A DNA stretch of 47,907 nucleotides from the NCBI GenBank assembly GCA_016932855.1, contig JAFGCB010000062.1:1-47907 (forward strand), given 5' to 3'. The notes under the pieces are model-generated. The model was not told the origin of the DNA and did no database searches. It was given only the letters and a program-made list of their open reading frames with translations. Origin of the DNA: Candidatus Omnitrophota bacterium. Lineage in GTDB: Bacteria; Omnitrophota; Gorgyraeia; Duberdicusellales; Duberdicusellaceae. This document shows positions 25,210 through 34,827 of this stretch, one piece after another. Position 1 is the stretch's first letter; every line of letters begins with the position of its first letter. The position numbers were made by a program, and so were the translations under genes.

Positions 25210-26376
25210 ATGAATATTCTAATGGTTCACCCTCATGATTTGTTTGATAAGTCTGAGCCCTGGACTATAAGGATTAAGAGTATTGCCGAGAAGTTTGTGG
25301 AAAGAGGTCATAAGGTAAAGATATGCTATTTTCCGCTTACCATAAACGAAAAAAACCTTCCCCGGAATCTAAATTCAATTCTTTTAATACCCCTGGATCG
25401 GACCCCTTCTCCTTTAGCCTTTATAGTAAATGCTTTTAAGCTTATTAGTATATGTAAGTGGGCGGATATTGTTCATTTTCAGAAATGCCATCACTATTCG
25501 GCTGTCCCCGTGGTTTTAGCTTCCTATATAACTTGCAAACCCCTTCATTACGAGTGGGACGACTGGGAAGAGAAGATCTGGTTCGAGTCCTGCGGCAGGG
25601 GCCTAAATTCGAGATTTATCGGTTTTTCTTTTAGAGTCTTAGAAAGATGGCTTCCGGTCTTAGCTGATTCCGTATCCTGCGCCAGTGATCAATTAAAGAG
25701 ACTTTCCAATAAGTTCGGTGTAGCCAAGGATTATATTTTTGATGCCCCGGTAGGCGGGGATTTGGATAAATTTAGGCCCGGTCTGGACGGCGAATGGGTA
25801 AAAAGGAAGTTTAATATTGAAGGAGAGCTTATTCTTTATATAGGCCAGCTCCACGGCGCCCAATACGTAGATTTGCTCTTAAAAGCAGTAAATATAGTCC
25901 ATCATAAGCATCCTTCGGCTACCTTTATGATTGTAGGGGAAGGCTTTCTGGAGAGAAGCTTGCGCAATCTTGCCCGTGAATTAGGCATAGAGGATAAAGT
26001 GATTTTTGCCGGAGCCGTGTCTCACGATGAAATACCTTATTTTATAGCAGCTGCTGATGTTTGTGTGGCCTCGTTTAAAGATACCGAGGTAACCCGCTGC
26101 AAAAGCCCCTTGAAGATTGTAGAATATTTAGCAAGCGGAAAGCCCATAGTTGCAAGTAATGTCGGTGAAATAAGAAAAATGGTCGGCGGTGTAGGGATTT
26201 TGGTTGAACCGGGCGATTTCCATTCTTTAGCAAAGGGAATTTTACGTTTTTTAGATGATGAGGTTTTAAGGACTACTTTAGGCTCAAGGGCTAGAAAGAG
26301 AGCTGAGACAAAGTATAATTGGATTTACACTGCCGAGTCGCTTCTTTCGGCGTATGAGAAGATACTAAAGCCCTGA
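25210..26376 (+). CDS. GT4 glycosyltransferase
   Basis: A 388-residue GT-B fold enzyme of family 4. The N-terminal acceptor domain opens with MNILMVHPHDLFDKSEPWTI and contains HYEWDDWEEKIW (113-124). The C-terminal donor domain has LILYIGQLHGAQYVDLLLKA, IVGEG, DKVIFAGAV and the retaining-GT4 signature SPLKIVEYLASGKPIVAS at 299-316. It uses a nucleotide sugar to extend a glycan on the cytoplasmic side. A WDDWE motif is also found in the second GT4 (26687), so the two form a related pair. A 93-base gap precedes it, with no definite promoter. Confidence 0.92.
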   Translation: MNILMVHPHDLFDKSEPWTIRIKSIAEKFVERGHKVKICYFPLTINEKNLPRNLNSILLIPLDRTPSPLAFIVNAFKLISICKWADIVHFQKCHHYSAVPVVLASYITCKPLHYEWDDWEEKIWFESCGRGLNSRFIGFSFRVLERWLPVLADSVSCASDQLKRLSNKFGVAKDYIFDAPVGGDLDKFRPGLDGEWVKRKFNIEGELILYIGQLHGAQYVDLLLKAVNIVHHKHPSATFMIVGEGFLERSLRNLARELGIEDKVIFAGAVSHDEIPYFIAAADVCVASFKDTEVTRCKSPLKIVEYLASGKPIVASNVGEIRKMVGGVGILVEPGDFHSLAKGILRFLDDEVLRTTLGSRARKRAETKYNWIYTAESLLSAYEKILKP

Positions 26377-26442
26377 GGCCAGGTTTTGGCATTAGAGTTT
26401 TGCATAATTTTATTAAGCTAAGGGATAAAATAAGGAGAGGCT

Positions 26443-26622
26443 ATGAAAAAGTTTAAGGGTTTTTTCCTTAAGGCTTCTATTATAAAAGAACTATTGTCTT
26501 TTTTGTGGCAGAATAAGCTTTGGTGGATGATTCCGATAATTATCGTTTTTCTTCTTTTGGGTCTTTTAATCTGGTTCGCCCAGTCTTCAGCGGTAGTTCC
26601 CTTCATTTATACTTTATTTTAA
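26443..26622 (+). CDS. DUF5989 family small membrane protein
   Basis: A 59-residue protein. It begins MKKFKGFFLKASIIKELL, then SFLWQNKLWWMIPIII, and ends GLLIWFAQSSAVVPFIYTLF. The WW-x-x-P entry to a single hydrophobic span and the terminal AQxSAVxPFIYTLF are what I recognise as DUF5989, a short family often found in surface polysaccharide loci, frequently beside a SxtJ-like protein and a carbamoyltransferase. Neither of those is present here. Its function is not established; a membrane helper for glycan assembly is inference. AAGGAGAGG lies directly before the ATG, the strongest ribosome binding site I noticed in the window. It sits between two GT4 genes. Confidence 0.85.
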   Translation: MKKFKGFFLKASIIKELLSFLWQNKLWWMIPIIIVFLLLGLLIWFAQSSAVVPFIYTLF

Positions 26623-26686
26623 GATTGGTTTTAAGGCCTTGCTTCGATAGAATAAACAATAAAGATTAGAATTTAATTTTGTAACT

Positions 26687-27787
26687 ATGAGGGTTATATT
26701 TATTACCAGGGAAGGCTACAACCAGCCCGGAGGGCGTATCCGTAGCTATGGGTTCGCCCGGGAGCTTAAAAAAAGAGGCGTTGATACCGAAGTATTTTCC
26801 TTTGCCGATAATTTAGGAGCTAAGGCTGGAGACCGAGAGAGGAATTTTGCCGTTCGCCAGAAGCTGCCGCTGATATTTAAAGGCATAAAGCATTTGTTTT
26901 CCAAGAGAAACTGCCTTTTTGTGGTGAATAGATTTAACTACCATTCCTTTTCTCCCTGGATGTGTTCGCTGATTAATAAGAATCCCTATATTTTTGATAT
27001 GGATGATTGGGAAGCCAGGGAGGATTTAGGGTATTATCTAGGCTTATTGCCCAAGTCCAAAGCGGAATTTCTTACCAGGGTATTTGCAAAAAGAAGCAAG
27101 CTTTGCATCGCAGCAAGTTCTTATTTGGAAGGATATCTTTCTAAGATTAATAAAAAAGTATACAAGATCCCCACGGGAGTAGACTTAGAGGCTTTTAAGC
27201 CCAAGACTTTTTCTAAGAACAATCGTAAGGTCATATTTTCCTGGCACGGGCTTATAAACAGAAAAGATACTTTAGAGGAACTGGCGTTTATGATGAGATG
27301 TTTTTTAAGTGTCAACAAAAAATTTACCTCTACTGAGTTGTGGATAAAAGGCTCGGGAATATTTATCGAAGATTTTTTAAAGCTTCTTGCGCAGCTAAAT
27401 AGCCCTAATATAAAGTATATACCTTGGTCTTCCCCTGACAGCATACCTTCATATTTGGATTCCGTGGATATCGGTCTTTTTCCCTTGTTGAAGGAAAATA
27501 GGTTTAATTTATCAAGAAGCCCGACTAAGGTCTTCGAGTACATGGCAAAAAATATACCGGTAATAGCCTCCAGGATAGGCGAGGCAGAACATATAATAAG
27601 ATCTGGCGACAATGGATTTCTTGCTTTGAACAAGGATGAATTTATCTTTTCTATGCAGACTTTGATTGATAAACCTGGCATCCGGCATGCTCTGGCAGAG
27701 AAGGCTTACGAATATGTAAAAGATAACTATTCTTTAGATATTTTATGTCAGAAGTTTTACCGTATATTTTCAGAGTATTTTGGATAA
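26687..27787 (+). CDS. GT4 glycosyltransferase
   Basis: A 366-residue GT-B fold protein. The N-terminus (RVIFITREGYNQPGGRIRSY) is the acceptor-side Rossmann fold with a GGRIRS loop, and FDMDDWEAREDLG (103-115) echoes the WDDWE motif of the GT4 at 25210. The donor half has KIPTGVDLEAFKPK, VIFSWHGLI, and the GT4 signature SPTKVFEYMAKNIPVIAS at 278-295. A retaining sugar transfer at the cytoplasmic face is expected. It lies 64 bases after the DUF5989 gene and 15 bases before a GT2 gene, which suggests one operon for building a repeat unit. Confidence 0.92.
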   Translation: MRVIFITREGYNQPGGRIRSYGFARELKKRGVDTEVFSFADNLGAKAGDRERNFAVRQKLPLIFKGIKHLFSKRNCLFVVNRFNYHSFSPWMCSLINKNPYIFDMDDWEAREDLGYYLGLLPKSKAEFLTRVFAKRSKLCIAASSYLEGYLSKINKKVYKIPTGVDLEAFKPKTFSKNNRKVIFSWHGLINRKDTLEELAFMMRCFLSVNKKFTSTELWIKGSGIFIEDFLKLLAQLNSPNIKYIPWSSPDSIPSYLDSVDIGLFPLLKENRFNLSRSPTKVFEYMAKNIPVIASRIGEAEHIIRSGDNGFLALNKDEFIFSMQTLIDKPGIRHALAEKAYEYVKDNYSLDILCQKFYRIFSEYFG

Positions 27788-27802
27788 GCAAGATAGTAGA
27801 TT

Positions 27803-28669
27803 ATGATTTTTTCTGTTATTGTTCCGTTTTTTAATGAGGCCCTTTATATCCAGAGGTGTCTTAAATCCTTAATCGAACAGGATTTTGATAAGAGTGAATA
27901 CGAGATTATCTTTATTGATAACGGCTCAACCGATGGTTCGGCTGATATTGTGAGAAAATTTCCGCAAGTAATCCTTCTTTGGGAGAGCAGAAAAAGTGAT
28001 TTCATAGCCCGCAATAAAGGGCTTGAAATAGCCAGAGGAAAAATTATAGCTTTTACAGACGCTGATTGCCGGGTTTCGCCGGGGTGGTTGACTGAAATCT
28101 ATAAAGGCATGAATAGAACCGCTGCAATGATTGCTTTGGGGAAAAGAAATTTTTCTTCTAATGGTTCTTGGCTAATGCCGATGCTCGCGGATTACGAAAA
28201 CACCAAGGCAGATTATGTTTTATCTAATTGCCAGAAAAAGTATTTTTTCGGATACACAAATAACATGGCGGTAAGATCCGAGGTTTTTAAAAGATTAGGG
28301 TTTTTCGCCGGCTGGCCCTGCGGGGCGGATCATGAAATCATACACCGCTGTATATTTAAAATGCCTGATTCAAAAGTTGTTTATTTGGACGCAATGGAAG
28401 TAATTCATTTAGAAGTGAAAAGTCTTAAAGACTGGCTTAGTAAACTCAGAGTCCATGGTAAGTACATTAGTTTTGCCAGGAGGGCTTTTACCAGTTACAG
28501 ACCGCTTAATTACAAGCTAAAATTAAGAATATATTATATTTGTTTTAAGAGGAATGGTTATGCTTTAATAAGAAAAATGACCCTTTTTTTCTTATTGCTG
28601 ATAGGCAATTTATTCAATTTAACGGGTAAGCTAACATTGCATAAAGGATTTTCTAAAACAAAGGCTTAA
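27803..28669 (+). CDS. GT2 glycosyltransferase
   Basis: A 288-residue family 2 enzyme. FSVIVPFFNEALYIQRCL starts the GT-A fold; FIDNGSTDGS (37-46) binds the nucleotide, FTDADCR (84-90) holds the DxD motif at 86-88, and CGADHEIIHRC provides the acidic base region (ADHE in place of the usual xED). The C-terminal 60 residues include one hydrophobic segment (LIRKMTLFFLLLIGNLFNL) that could anchor the protein. Its stop codon shares one base with the next start (TAATG at 28667-28671), so the two GT2 enzymes are coupled. The donor sugar and acceptor cannot be deduced. Confidence 0.9.
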   Translation: MIFSVIVPFFNEALYIQRCLKSLIEQDFDKSEYEIIFIDNGSTDGSADIVRKFPQVILLWESRKSDFIARNKGLEIARGKIIAFTDADCRVSPGWLTEIYKGMNRTAAMIALGKRNFSSNGSWLMPMLADYENTKADYVLSNCQKKYFFGYTNNMAVRSEVFKRLGFFAGWPCGADHEIIHRCIFKMPDSKVVYLDAMEVIHLEVKSLKDWLSKLRVHGKYISFARRAFTSYRPLNYKLKLRIYYICFKRNGYALIRKMTLFFLLLIGNLFNLTGKLTLHKGFSKTKA

Positions 28670-29679
28670 TGAAACAAGTTTCAATAGTTGTCCCTGCTCA
28701 TAATGCCGAAGAAACAATAGCCGGCTGTCTTAAAACAATCAGGCAGTCCGAGTTCTCGGATTATGAACTCATTGTTGTAGACGACGGCAGTAAAGACGCA
28801 ACAGGTGCGATTTCTAAAGAATATGCTGATAAGGTAATAAGCCTCGATAGAAACCTCGGACTGCCCCGGGCCCGCAGAGCCGGCATAGAGGCTGCCGGGG
28901 CGGAAATAATAGTTAATATTGATTCTGATATCCTGATAAAGCCTGATACTATTGCCAAGGTAGTCGGTTATCTTTCTTCTCACCAGGAAATAGATGCCTT
29001 GACCGGCCTTCTTGCGAGAGATTGCCCTCACAAAAGCTTTCTCGGTCAGTATAAAAATCTTTATATGAATTACAACTTTAAAAGACTTCCCGAAAGCGTA
29101 AGTTTTCTGTACGGTTCAATATACGCTATCAGGAGTAAAATCAGCAAATTGTACAATTCCCAAAGCAGTCTTTCCGAAGATATAGAATTCGGCCAGCGCC
29201 TTATATCCTTGAATAAAAAAATAGCCTTTTTAAAGGACATCGAAGTAATCCATCTTAAAGAATACAGCCCGATTTTATTTATCAAAAACGATTTTTTAGT
29301 CCCTTTTTCGTGGGTTAGGATTTTTCTGAAGTTTAAGGGCTGGAAGCAATTATTCAGGAATAAGACAGGTTTTACCCATATTTCCAAAGAACAGCTTGCA
29401 AGCGTAATATTAGCCCCCCTGATTTTTTTATTAGGTCTAGGCATTTTGCTTGCAGGCTATGATTTTTTCGCCTTTGTATTATTATTATCTTTGAGCTGGG
29501 TGTTGTTCAATATTGGTTTCTTGAGATTCCTTGTTAAAGAGAAAGGTATTTTTTTCGGGATATTTTCTTTCTTTGTGATTTTTTTTGACAATATCCTAAT
29601 GGCGTCGGGAATTATATGCGGATTTATAAGTCTTTTTATAGATAAGATAAACAGCCTTTCAATGAGAAAGAAATCCTGA
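28669..29679 (+). CDS. GT2 glycosyltransferase with C-terminal membrane spans
   Basis: A 336-residue membrane-associated GT2. SIVVPAHNAEETI, VVDDGSKDATG (37-47), NIDSDILI with DxD at 85-87 and LSEDIEFGQRL (acidic base) define the catalytic domain in about 1-215. Residues about 245-325 contain two to three hydrophobic spans (VILAPLIFLLGLGILLAGY, FAFVLLLSLSWVLFNIGF, FGIFSFFVIFFDNILMASGI), typical of GT2 enzymes that act on lipid-linked acceptors. It overlaps the upstream GT2 gene by one base. An antisense frame of 116-124 codons across it looks like a coding shadow. Confidence 0.9.
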   Translation: MKQVSIVVPAHNAEETIAGCLKTIRQSEFSDYELIVVDDGSKDATGAISKEYADKVISLDRNLGLPRARRAGIEAAGAEIIVNIDSDILIKPDTIAKVVGYLSSHQEIDALTGLLARDCPHKSFLGQYKNLYMNYNFKRLPESVSFLYGSIYAIRSKISKLYNSQSSLSEDIEFGQRLISLNKKIAFLKDIEVIHLKEYSPILFIKNDFLVPFSWVRIFLKFKGWKQLFRNKTGFTHISKEQLASVILAPLIFLLGLGILLAGYDFFAFVLLLSLSWVLFNIGFLRFLVKEKGIFFGIFSFFVIFFDNILMASGIICGFISLFIDKINSLSMRKKS

Positions 29680-31484
29680 TAATTTTACCGTTGGTAATGC
29701 TGTAAACAGATAGCTTGTAAGGGCAGGATATAATGATTTTATTCGATGATGTAAAAGGATATTTTAATATTTTCCTGAAAGAATGTGCAAAGAGAAGAAG
29801 GGTTTATATTCTTATAGCGATTATTACTTTATTCTACCTTATTAATAATTTCTTCTGGCTTAAGGCTAATACCTATCCCAGCGGGCCGGACGAAGCCGCT
29901 CATTTAAATATAGCCTTAACCTTTTTTAAGTCCATATCCGGCAACCTGGCAAATATTCTTTTTTCTTTTTCTTCAGGCGAAGGCGGCCAGTGGCCGCCAT
30001 TATTTTATATCTCTTCAGCCATATGGAGCCTATTTACAGGCACTTCCTATGTTGCTTTAGTAATGGTTAATATTGTATATCTATTAATTTTATTATTTTC
30101 GGTATATTTTATCGGACGTAAGATTTTTGACAGCCCTACGGCAATGCTGGCAGTTGTATTTATTTCTCTGTATCCTTCGGTATTCAGGTATTCAAGGTTT
30201 TTCGGAATCGATTTTGCTTTAACGGCACTGGTTTGTTTAAGCGTATGTTTCTTGCTTTACACAGAGAGATTTAAAAGCAGGAAGTTTTCGGTTTTATTCG
30301 GCTTTTCTTTAGGCTTAGGCATGCTTACCAAGCTGGTTTTTATCTTATTCCTAATAGGACCCCTTGTGCACACCTTATTTTTAAGCCTAAGAGATAAAGA
30401 ATATTTAAGACACAAATCCGTAAATTTTATTCTTTCTTCGATTATAGGTATTTTGCTGTCTTTAGTTTGGTATATTCCCAATTTTGGGGATATATTAGCC
30501 AAGGGCGATATTTTTATTCTTGATACTATAGCTTTTCATACTAAGGACATAAATGGATTTAATTTAAGTCTTTTAAGTCGATTAGGCAATTTCTTAAAGG
30601 AGGTCCCTTTATTTATTAGCGGTCAAATTTCTTTCTTATTTTTCTTGTTATTGCTATTAAGCTTATTTTTTTATTTTTTAAGACGCAAAAACAGGTTGAT
30701 TCTGGTTTTATGGTATGTTCTACCCTTTATCTTCCTGCATTTTTCAACTCATAAAGAAGCCAGGTTTATTCTACCTTCTCTGCCGGCTATTGCCTTGATT
30801 AGCGCGGCAGGAGTCCAGAGCATATTTTCCGGCAAAGTAAGATATTCATTGTATTGTCTAATTTTGGTATTGGCTTTAGTTCAATTCTTTGATGTCTCGT
30901 ACAGTTCTTACGGTTCTGCCTATAAAAAGGATTGGAAAATAGATAAAATAGCCGGTTCCATAGCCGGCAATTACATTCCTATCCCGGTTGTAGGGATTAT
31001 TTGTGAAGATAAATACCCCGAAGAGATATTAGGAAGAGAGCAGATCCTGGATTATTATTTGGCTAACCAGGATCATATAGAGGGTTCTCAAACATTCGGT
31101 CTTTTGGAGAAATGGGGACCAAGCCAGGATGTATTAAGGTTCCTCGCTAATCTATCCCGAATAAATTATATTGTTTATATATCGAAAAATAATTCTTGGC
31201 CCGAAATCGGCGCCTTAAGCAAATATCTTACTAAATCTTTATTAAAAGCCAGAGATTGGTTGGAGTATAGAAACGGATCATTTCTTGCGGGATTGCCGGA
31301 ATATAATATAGATGATTCTTTTATAAAGGAATCAAACAAAAGATTAAGTGAATTTTTCTTAAGCAGAGACAACCGATTTCGGCTCCTTGAAAGTCTGGAG
31401 TTGCCCGAAGGTTATTCGGCATATATTTATGTTATCAAGGATTATCTTATCGAAGAAGGGTCGCTGGTTTTATCTTTTTTAAAG

Positions 31485-31525
31485 GGCAAAGCTTATTTAT
31501 GGTACAAGGACAGGAAATTAACTCC
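31485..31525 (+). repeat. 41-nt direct repeat, first copy
   Basis: Bases 31485-31525 are identical to 32115-32155, 630 bases (210 codons) apart and in the same frame. They encode GKAYLWYKDRKLTP in the first two C-terminal repeats of the large GT-C protein. Identity at synonymous sites points to recent duplication or conversion, although the domains around it have diverged. Confidence 0.9.
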
Positions 31526-32114
31526 CCGGGGCATGCAAACTAACTTTGTATGCAACGATAAAAGTTACTATTCTTACCAGGCTGGCTGGGAGTGCGAAAA
31601 GATTGGCCCCAATAAATTAAAAGCCAAAGGCACTTGGGAGGGCCTTCCGGAAATCACTCAAGTGCTGGAAATTGAATTGAATGATAAACAGCAGCTTATT
31701 TACCGCATAGGCCTTAAGGCCTCAAGCGAAATGGCTGTAAATGATATAAATATCGATGTAGACATGCCCCCGGAATACACTCTTTATAAACCCTTGATAG
31801 AGGCTCCTTATTTTCCTTGCCTGGGAGCAGTGGCTGTGAAAGAATCTTTGGCCTTGCTTTACTCCAATCACCAGGAAGAAATTCTTAGCTATTTTTTTGC
31901 CTCAGAAAACGATAAAGGTACTTCGACCGAGAATTTATTGTCTTTAGTAAGTATTCCTATCGATAAAAAGACAATTATTAACTCTTCAACTTCTGTACTT
32001 ACCGACCTTCGCATAAGCGTATTTGCCGATAGTAAAGTCTTAAAGGAGCATATAAAAGAGATTGAAGAAGAATATTCTATAATCCAAGATGACCTTAAGC
32101 TGGTTTTCTTTGCC

Positions 32115-32155
32115 GGCAAAGCTTATTTATGGTACAAGGACAGGAAATTAACTCC
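32115..32155 (+). repeat. 41-nt direct repeat, second copy
   Basis: Second copy of the in-frame 41-base repeat described at 31485-31525. Recombination between the copies would remove exactly 210 codons without a frameshift. Confidence 0.9.
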
Positions 32156-33395
32156 TGCAGGTATAACTACTAATTTCGAGTATGATGATAAGGTTTATTC
32201 TTCGACTGAAGCTTTTTGGCAAATTGGAAAGACATCGGTCGATTCTTTGCAGGCTAAAGGAGTATGGCCGAACTTGCCGGGAATAAGCCAGTCATTATAT
32301 TTTGAGCGGGATAACGATAAAAGTTTTGTTTTTAAGACACACTTTATCGAGGAAGAAAGAATGGATATCCTTAAGAAAAGTCTTGTCAAAATCGAACTGC
32401 CTTTAACCAGCGATTACAAAGGCTGGTTTAGTGTATATCACCGGGGAGAATTCAGCAAGGAAGCAGGGGGGGGGTTATTTTAAAAGATGCCACGAATCAA
32501 TTTATAGGAGCGTTAAATGATTTAAAGGATAAAACTATTATTCCCGGCATTGCTTTTATCGCCGAAGAACCAGATTATTCTTTAGCTCAGATTCGCTATT
32601 CTCCCGAAGGCAGGCAGTTAATTTATTGGTCGCAACTTAGCGGCCCTGGCAAGCAATCACCCCTGTTTAAAGCCGTCATAAAGACTATAAGATCTGAGGA
32701 AGAATTTGGGGAATTGCTGGATAGACAGAGAGAAAAACAGGCTCAACGAAGGAAGATATTTAGAGATAAATACTCTTTAGCCAAGGGCAAGGCAAAGGTA
32801 TTTTTTGATTTCGGTCAAGGCCGAATCTATTACAATGAGAAAGAGGTGACTTCGGGTTTTGGTCTGTATACTTCTATTTTTACCGATGGCTCTTGGCACG
32901 ATTCTCAGAATGTCTTATGGGCCATAGAGAAAATAAATGATTCTTTTTTTATTGCCGAAGGTAAATCTACAGATCTGCCTTTATCCCAAATCTGGCAGAT
33001 TACTCTTGTAGATGACAGGACCATAGACTGGGATGTTTCATTGAGAGTCTATGAGTATATTAAACTTGAGCAACTTCAGGCAAGCCTTATTTTACACCAA
33101 GCTTACAAAAATATCGACAGCCCTTATCTGGAAGGGGTATCCGAAGATAAATCTTTACCTTTTTCTATTCGATTCATGCTTAAAGACAGTAGCATGTGTA
33201 ATAAAAAAGAGGTATCTCGCGCGAGTTTCTTGGATTCCCAGGCTTTTACTTTTCGATATTATGCAGATATGGATAACTATTTTAAGCCGGCAGAATATGA
33301 TAATTATTTGAAGGCCAGGATAGAGATTGACGGCAAATAAAAAAACTATTATGCCGGATTTGACAAATGATTTAAGCCATAGCTTATTACTGTTT

Positions 33396-33423
33396 TTGAC
33401 AGATAATCTAGTATATTTATGAT
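33396..33423 (+). promoter_or_regulatory. Likely sigma-70-type promoter for the flavoprotein gene
   Basis: TTGACA at 33396-33401 and TATGAT at 33418-33423 are separated by 16 bases, the best promoter match I saw on the plus strand. Transcription would start near 33430, after the annotated ATG (33419) but at a second in-frame ATG at 33431, so the message could be leaderless. A second TTGACA at 33360-33365 begins a related 15-base element (12 of 15 bases shared), giving a direct repeat 36 bases apart that might bind a regulator. Confidence 0.5.
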
Positions 33424-34822
33424 TAGAATAATGATAATTGGTGCCGGTCCCGCAGGAATAGCCTGCGCGCATACCTTGGCAGGAGCCGGCGAGCCGTCTT
33501 TGGTTATAGAGAAGCAAGATTCTCCGGGAGGGCTTTGCCGCACTATTAACTTCGGGGGTTATTTTTTTGATATAGGCGGACATCGATTTTTATCTAAGTC
33601 GGATGAGATAAATTCTCTTTGGCAGAGAGTTATGAACGGGCAGATGCTTTTGGTAAAGAGATTATCAAGGATATATTATAAAAAGCTGTTTTTTAATTAT
33701 CCTTTGTCTTTTTTTAATACCTTTGGCAATTTGGGTCCCAGCGAGAGCTTTTTATGTATCGCAAGTTATCTGAAGTGTAAATTATTTAAGCCGGGCAATG
33801 ACAGTACTTTCGAGGGATATATAATTAATCGTTTCGGAAAGAGGCTATATGATATATTTTTTAAGACTTATACCGAAAAAGTGTGGGCAACTCCGTGCAA
33901 GGATATTTCCGCTAATTGGGCCAGACAGCGTTTATGCGGATTGTCGCTAAGAGTCGCCCTTGAAAAAGCCCTGGTTAAGAAAAAGCGGAATTTGCCCAAG
34001 ACTTTAAGCGGAGAATTCTTATATCCAAAAAGGGGCCCGGGTGAATTTTACAGCCGGCTGGAAAAATTGGCTTTATCCGGAGGTGCCCGATTTGAATACG
34101 ATAAATTCATAAGGGGTATTGAGCATGACGGAGAAAGAGTAAGGTCAGTTGAAGTCTTAAATTGCCGTGAGAATAGAAAAGATCAAATGCCGGTAGATTA
34201 TCTGTTTTCCAGCATGGCTTTACCTGTGCTTATAGAAAGTCTTAGGCCTTTGCCCCCCGGCAATGTTATTGCAGCGGCCAGGAAGCTGCGATTCAGGAAT
34301 TTTCTGGTGGTAAATCTTATTCTCAATAGACAAGATCTTTTTCCCGATCAGTGGCTCTATATTCATTCTCCTCAGGTGCGCCTGGGCCGGATTCAAAATT
34401 ATAAGAACTGGAGTCCGGATATGGTGTCTGATTCAAAAAAAACAACCCTTGGTCTTGAATATTTTTGCGGGCAGGATGATTTTCTATGGAAAATGAATGA
34501 TATAGATTTAATCCATTATGCAGTAAGAGAACTTCAGGCCATAGGAATAGAAGCCCAGAAGTATCTTATTAACGGTTTTGTTGTGCGCTGTCCCATGGTT
34601 TATCCTATATATTCTTTAGATTATCAAAAAAACCTTGGCGTAATTAAGGCTTATCTTAGCCGTTTTTCTAACCTTAAAACAATGGGAAGAGCCGGGCTTT
34701 TCCGCTACGATAATTCAGACCACGCGCTTCTTACCGGCATCTATGCGGCCAGAAATTTCTTAGGCCAAGGCTTGCATGATATATGGGCAGTTAATACCGA
34801 CCCGGTATATCTTGAAGCATAA
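33419..34822 (+). CDS. FAD-dependent oxidoreductase, UDP-galactopyranose-mutase/protoporphyrinogen-oxidase-like
   Basis: A 467-residue flavoprotein. GAGPAG at 8-13 is the dinucleotide-binding GxGxxG motif, followed by VIEKQDSPGGLCR and FFDIGGHRFLSK, typical of the amine-oxidase/UGM-like superfamily. KVWATPCKDISANWARQR matches the conserved centre of bacterial members found in glycan loci. UGM relatives interconvert pyranose and furanose UDP-sugars using reduced FAD, but many members of this branch have no proven reaction, so the call stays general. The start at 33419 has no ribosome binding site; ATG 33431 is an alternative that would begin right at the first beta strand. It lies 78 bases after the large GT-C gene, behind a likely promoter. 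Confidence 0.88.
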   Translation: MIRIMIIGAGPAGIACAHTLAGAGEPSLVIEKQDSPGGLCRTINFGGYFFDIGGHRFLSKSDEINSLWQRVMNGQMLLVKRLSRIYYKKLFFNYPLSFFNTFGNLGPSESFLCIASYLKCKLFKPGNDSTFEGYIINRFGKRLYDIFFKTYTEKVWATPCKDISANWARQRLCGLSLRVALEKALVKKKRNLPKTLSGEFLYPKRGPGEFYSRLEKLALSGGARFEYDKFIRGIEHDGERVRSVEVLNCRENRKDQMPVDYLFSSMALPVLIESLRPLPPGNVIAAARKLRFRNFLVVNLILNRQDLFPDQWLYIHSPQVRLGRIQNYKNWSPDMVSDSKKTTLGLEYFCGQDDFLWKMNDIDLIHYAVRELQAIGIEAQKYLINGFVVRCPMVYPIYSLDYQKNLGVIKAYLSRFSNLKTMGRAGLFRYDNSDHALLTGIYAARNFLGQGLHDIWAVNTDPVYLEA

Positions 34823-34827
34823 CAAGA

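Larger units (their letters stand above)
29733..33340 (+). pseudogene. Large PMT/ArnT-like GT-C protein with repeated C-terminal domains, frameshifted at G9
   Basis: A 916-codon frame (29733-32483) stops just past nine G at 32466-32474. The -1 frame then stays open to 33340. With one added G the protein would have about 1,200 residues. The N-terminal 400 residues are a PMT-like membrane domain with the acidic pair in PSGPDEAAH (D53, E54), unlike its paralogs at 6213 and 17902. From about 585 there are three related beta-rich repeats starting at about 585, 795 and 1018: GKAYLWYKDRKLTP twice, then GKAKVFFDFGQGRIYYNEKEV. The third continues GSWHDSQNVLWAIEKI and LPLSQIWQITL, which recall mutarotase-like sugar-binding sandwiches; that resemblance is tentative. 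The tract may be a sequencing error or a phase-variable site. Confidence 0.82.

Noticed and set aside
27121..27681. 186-codon minus-strand frame inside the GT4 gene
   Set aside because: Antisense shadow of a clear GT4 protein; no domain and no ribosome binding site.
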